Assembly: GCF_001667775.1 (NCBI RefSeq)
Contig: NZ_LZJI01000101.1
Coordinates: forward strand, 1 to 37,659
Direction: 5' to 3'
DNA length: 37,659 nt
Origin: Mycobacterium sp. E1747
Lineage (GTDB): Bacteria; Actinomycetota; Actinomycetes; Mycobacteriales; Mycobacteriaceae
Positions 35,194 through 37,659 of the stretch are shown one piece after another (the first letter of the stretch is position 1; each line of letters opens with the position of its first letter). A program made the position numbers and the translations under genes. The notes beneath the pieces are model-generated. The model was given only the letters and a program-made list of their open reading frames with translations. It was not told the DNA's origin and searched no databases.

Positions 35194-35841
35194 ATCGACA
35201 CCTCATCACCGAAGCGCTCGCGGCACGGCCTGCGCGAACGCAAGAAACTGCAGACCCGCGACGCGCTTGCCGCAGCGGCGGCGCGGTTGGCGCTCGAACG
35301 CGGGCTCGACGAGCTGCGGGTCGAAGACATCGCCGCCGCCGCGAACGTCTCCGCGCGCACTTTCAACAATTACTTCGACAGCAAGTACGCGGCCCTGACG
35401 GCACGCTACGTCGATCGAATGCGCCACGCCGCCCTCGCCTTAGAGGAACGCCCGAACAGCGAGCCACTTTGGGAGGCGATCATCGAAGCCCTGCTGGAAC
35501 AATGGGGTAACTCCGGTCGCGGGCACACGCAGCCGGACCGGAAGACGATCGCCGAGTTGCGGCTGATCTACGGAGCGCCCGCGCTGAAAGGCGACATTCT
35601 GGCCGATGCCCTGTCCGACGGCCACCCGTTCACCGCAGCCGTCGCGACCCGTGTGGGAGCTGATGCGGACAAGGACCTCTACCCGCGGCTAGTGACTGCG
35701 GTCGTTACTGCCGCGACTCAGGCGGCGATCACCACCTTCCTGGCGGCTGACCCGCCGGTCGCCCTGGTGCCGCTGCTGCGCCACGCCCTCACCGAACTCG
35801 CCGACGGTCTGCCTGAGCCGAAGCGAACGGATACCGCATGA
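35194..35841 (+). CDS. TetR family regulator without a canonical start codon
   Basis: The reading frame from 35194 encodes IDTSSPKRSRHGLRERKK and then a full TetR helix-turn-helix (LQTRDALAAAAARLALERG, VEDIAAAANVSARTFNNYF) and a C-terminal ligand domain ending LADGLPEPKRTDTA. The only standard start in this frame is TTG at 35287 (184 aa), which would cut away helix 1 of the DNA-binding domain. A GTG at 35190 is one base out of frame; removing C35193 would restore MIDTSSPKRS. The -10-like TATTCT (35181-35186) places the transcript start at about 35193. The start is therefore ATC at 35194 (odd), or the gene has a one-base frameshift or a sequence error. Its stop overlaps the next start (ATGA). 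Confidence 0.7.
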   Translation: MDTSSPKRSRHGLRERKKLQTRDALAAAAARLALERGLDELRVEDIAAAANVSARTFNNYFDSKYAALTARYVDRMRHAALALEERPNSEPLWEAIIEALLEQWGNSGRGHTQPDRKTIAELRLIYGAPALKGDILADALSDGHPFTAAVATRVGADADKDLYPRLVTAVVTAATQAAITTFLAADPPVALVPLLRHALTELADGLPEPKRTDTA

Positions 35842-36465
35842 CCGAGGTGACCTCGGCAGCCGCCGGCTGGGACCCGCAGACGGCCGCACGCTTGGTGATC
35901 GCGCAGCGCATCCAAGGTTGGATGCACCGCGACCTCGGTGAGTGGACCGCGCTACGCGACCTGTTCCATCCCGAAGCGATGGTCGACGTCTCTTGGTTCA
36001 ACGGCACCGCCATCGAATTTGTTGAGGCCTGAAAAGGCGATGAGCCGATCGCCTTTTCAAACCAAACACATGATGTCGATGCCGCTGACGACGATCAACG
36101 GTGACCGGACGGTAGCCGAGACCAACACGATGATCATCGGTGAGAACGCCGAGCTTGAGGTCGGCGTCTGCGCGCACTGCCGGCTCTATGACCGGTTGGA
36201 AGCCCGCGCTGGTACCTGGAAGATCGTTGTACGACAGGCGATTTATGACTTCGCGAACTTCACCTTCCCGCGCGGACCCATCGCGGTCGACCACGACCTG
36301 CTCGACAAGTACCCGCGACCATACGCCGCCCTCGCCTACATCTTGGAAAAGAGCGGCTTTCCACTGGCCAGCGAATTGCCGACACGGGGCACCGATCTCG
36401 AGCGAAAAATCAAGCGCGACGGACTCAAATGGCTGACTGACCCGAGAACAGGAGATCACCAGTGA
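35838..36465 (+). pseudogene. SnoaL-like (NTF2 fold) protein interrupted by a one-base frameshift
   Basis: The first frame encodes MTEVTSAAAGWDPQTAARLV and on through WMHRDLGEWTALRDLFHPEAMVDVSWFNGTAIEFVEA, then a stop TGA at 36030. The continuation lies in another frame: EKAMSRSPFQTKHMMSMPLTTINGDRTVAETNTMIIGE to LTDPRTGDHQ. Both parts together make a SnoaL-like polypeptide of about 208 residues. Skipping T36030 joins them exactly. The break sits at the base of an 11-bp inverted repeat (36031-36058). SnoaL-like proteins include cyclases, hydrolases and isomerases of small aromatic or steroid compounds, but this one has no assignable activity. The ATGA overlap with the TetR gene and the GTGA overlap with the hydrolase mark a once-coupled operon. 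Confidence 0.78.
36031..36058. repeat. 11-bp inverted repeat at the SnoaL frameshift
   Basis: GAAAAGGCGAT (36031-36041) and ATCGCCTTTTC (36048-36058) are perfect inverted repeats with a 6-base loop GAGCCG. The hairpin begins immediately after the TGA that ends the first SnoaL frame (36028-36030 plus one shifted base). It could cause polymerase or sequencing slippage, act as an early terminator, or stimulate ribosomal frameshifting. Confidence 0.85.
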
Positions 36466-37379
36466 CAGATGCGAGTGAGCTCGAAATGATCCGGGAGGTC
36501 GCTGAACGCTGGGGCAAACTCCTCGGGCAGTGCTCGCCGGTGCCCATTCCCGACGGTGCCGCGGACCTACCGGTACACGTGACCCACTGGGGCGACACTG
36601 GGCCGGACGTCGTGCTGGTCCACGGTGGCGTCCAGGGCGGCATCGGCGGTGGCCCAGCGAATTTCGGCGGGCAGCGACCGCTGGCCGATCGGGGATGGCG
36701 GCTCCATCTGGTCGACCGTCCCGGCTTTGGGGCTAGCCCGTCGCGCGGGCCTGACGACATGCAGACCGACGGCGAACTGATCGCCGGACTGCTGGGCGAC
36801 CGCAGCCACCTGATCGGCCACTCGTTTGGCGGTGCCGTGGCGCTGCTCGCAGCGGCCCAGCGTCCCGCAGCGGTCGCCTCGCTGATCCTGATCGAGCCGG
36901 CGCTACAGGCGATGGTCGCCGCCGACACCGAAAGTATGGCCGCCCCCGATGTCCAGCAGGGCACGCGGATCATGGTCGATGCGCTGCTCGAATCCCAGAC
37001 GCCGGCTGAGTTCGCCCGGTCTTTCGCCCAGCGTCTCGGCACCGGCGCGAACGGGGGCCCCAATCCATCTGCGGCGATGCTGGAAGTGGACCCCGGCCGC
37101 GCCCACGGCCTTGGCTGCTCGCTGCTGCAGGCACAGATGGCGACACCAGAAGTGTTGACCAGGGCAGCCAAGACCATCGTCGACGCACAGCTTGCGGTGT
37201 TGGTGATATCCGGAGGGTACACACCGAACCAGGATTCGATCGGGCGGGCGCTGGCGCGCATGCTGGCGGGCCGTCACGTCATCGTTTCCTCACCGAATCA
37301 CTTTATCCAGGAAGCGAATCCGAACGAGTTCAACGACGTCGTCGACGCCTTCATGCGGGACAGCGACGGCGGGCACTAA
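36462..37379 (+). CDS. Alpha/beta hydrolase
   Basis: The 305-residue product has the alpha/beta hydrolase fold: oxyanion HG in LVHGGVQGG (about residue 52), the nucleophile elbow GHSFGG with Ser121, a probable acid Asp near 260 (VISGGYTPNQD), and the catalytic His at 280 (SPNHFIQEANP). The N-terminal 30 residues are a helical extension. Such enzymes hydrolyse esters, lactones or C-C bonds in degradative pathways; no substrate can be named. GTG at 36462 overlaps the SnoaL stop and has AGGAGAT in front. Together with the TetR and SnoaL genes it forms an accessory cluster next to cyp130 that I do not know from M. tuberculosis at this place. Confidence 0.85.
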   Translation: MTDASELEMIREVAERWGKLLGQCSPVPIPDGAADLPVHVTHWGDTGPDVVLVHGGVQGGIGGGPANFGGQRPLADRGWRLHLVDRPGFGASPSRGPDDMQTDGELIAGLLGDRSHLIGHSFGGAVALLAAAQRPAAVASLILIEPALQAMVAADTESMAAPDVQQGTRIMVDALLESQTPAEFARSFAQRLGTGANGGPNPSAAMLEVDPGRAHGLGCSLLQAQMATPEVLTRAAKTIVDAQLAVLVISGGYTPNQDSIGRALARMLAGRHVIVSSPNHFIQEANPNEFNDVVDAFMRDSDGGH

Positions 37380-37441
37380 GCCGGTCGGCGCTGTCGCTCT
37401 GCTCTACCACCACCTGCGCGGATCGACCGGAGCCCTCGTGA

Positions 37442-37457
37442 GCAGCGTGGTCGCTGC
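37442..37457 (+). terminator. Weak hairpin downstream of the hydrolase
   Basis: GCAGCG-TGGT-CGCTGC forms a 6-bp stem with a 4-base loop, 62 bases after the hydrolase stop and just before the IS element. It has no U-run. It could end the TetR-SnoaL-hydrolase transcript. Confidence 0.25.
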
Positions 37458-37473
37458 GCTGGCTGTCAGTCAC

Positions 37474-37659
37474 TAGTGTCGTGAGTCGTTAATTCGCTTT
37501 CGGATAGTAGGCTTGGTGTGTGCCGGGTCCTGTTGCTGTGTCTGTGGTGTTGTCCGATGTCGAACGTGAGCAGTTGCAGGGGTGGGCTCGTCGGCCCAGT
37601 AGCGCTCAGGCGCTGGCGATGAGATCGCGAATCATTCTTGCCTGCGAGGGGGATTCAAG
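37474..37659 (+). mobile_element. Left end of an IS630-family insertion sequence (runs off the window)
   Basis: The bases from about 37474 (TAGTGTCGTGAGTCG, with a TA that suits IS630-type target choice) precede a transposase reading frame. IS630/Tc1 elements insert at TA. The right end and the terminal repeat are beyond the window, so the exact boundary is uncertain. Confidence 0.55.
37520..37659 (+). CDS. IS630-family transposase, N-terminal fragment cut by window edge
   Basis: GTG at 37520 opens a frame encoding VLSDVERERLQGWARR and SSAQALAMRSRIILACEG, 46 codons to the edge. The pattern L-S-x-x-E-R-x-x-L-x-x-x-A-R-R followed by A-Q-A-L-A-x-R-S-R-I-I-L-A is the N-terminal helix-turn-helix region of IS630-type transposases. 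The DDE catalytic domain lies outside. An insertion sequence at a contig edge is a frequent cause of assembly breaks. Confidence 0.75.
   Translation, partial: MPGPVAVSVVLSDVEREQLQGWARRPSSAQALAMRSRIILACEGDS

Noticed and set aside
36028..36058. prfB-like programmed +1 frameshift as the settled explanation
   Set aside because: There is no slippery CTT-TGA or internal Shine-Dalgarno; it is kept only as one of several possibilities.

Overview
The window is GC-rich (roughly two thirds G+C), densely coded DNA from a slow-growing Mycobacterium. From about position 166 to 35,041 the gene order follows the Mycobacterium tuberculosis Rv1222-Rv1256c segment, with most products recognisable by sequence. 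It differs from M. tuberculosis by lacking several blocks (nothing like Rv1225c-Rv1228 lies between tatB and mrp, and the vapBC33/PE_PGRS23 and relBE-type genes are missing) and by carrying extra genes: a SUFU-domain gene after sugC, a deleted malic enzyme, and a second copy of the Rv1245c-type dehydrogenase. This fits a non-tuberculous species, perhaps of the M. avium complex; the species assignment is inference.

Layout. Positions 1-243 form an exact 77-bp inverted duplication of the start of rseA, so the left edge looks like a fold-back junction. Positions 166-2631 hold the envelope-stress genes rseA-htrA-tatB. Positions 2732-7861 hold minus-strand genes: mrp (Fe-S carrier), a lytic transglycosylase, a DUF1003 membrane protein, a CBS/MgtE-N protein and a Pro/Tyr-rich DUF4190 membrane protein. 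Positions 8019-13513 hold a YflT-like protein, the complete LpqY-SugABC trehalose-recycling importer and a translationally coupled SUFU-domain protein. corA and mdh diverge at 14.7-14.9 kb. An internally deleted malic enzyme is coupled to the lipoprotein gene lpqZ. Two tandem SDR genes follow on the minus strand, then kgd, with a 58-bp tandem hairpin repeat at the kgd stop codon and a diverged copy of the same element at the stop of the nearer SDR gene.

Positions 23.2-33.2 kb carry a membrane protein, a DHA2-type MFS exporter, a large nuclease-helicase, lprE, deaD and an acyltransferase. A cyp130-tetR operon (33.2-35.0 kb) has a well-formed promoter and a 9+9 bp inverted-repeat operator sitting on its start codon. 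The last 2.5 kb is accessory: a divergent TetR gene without a canonical start, a SnoaL-like gene broken by one base exactly at an 11-bp hairpin, an alpha/beta hydrolase, and the beginning of an IS630-type element that runs off the right edge.

Central metabolism is well represented (mdh, kgd and the malic-enzyme remnant), as are envelope stress and export (rseA, htrA, tatB) and sugar recycling. No RNA genes, CRISPR arrays or prophage were seen. No stretch over 300 bases is without a gene. The least explained and most unusual parts are the two edges, the 3'-end hairpin element family, the deleted malic enzyme and the decaying TetR/SnoaL/hydrolase cluster.
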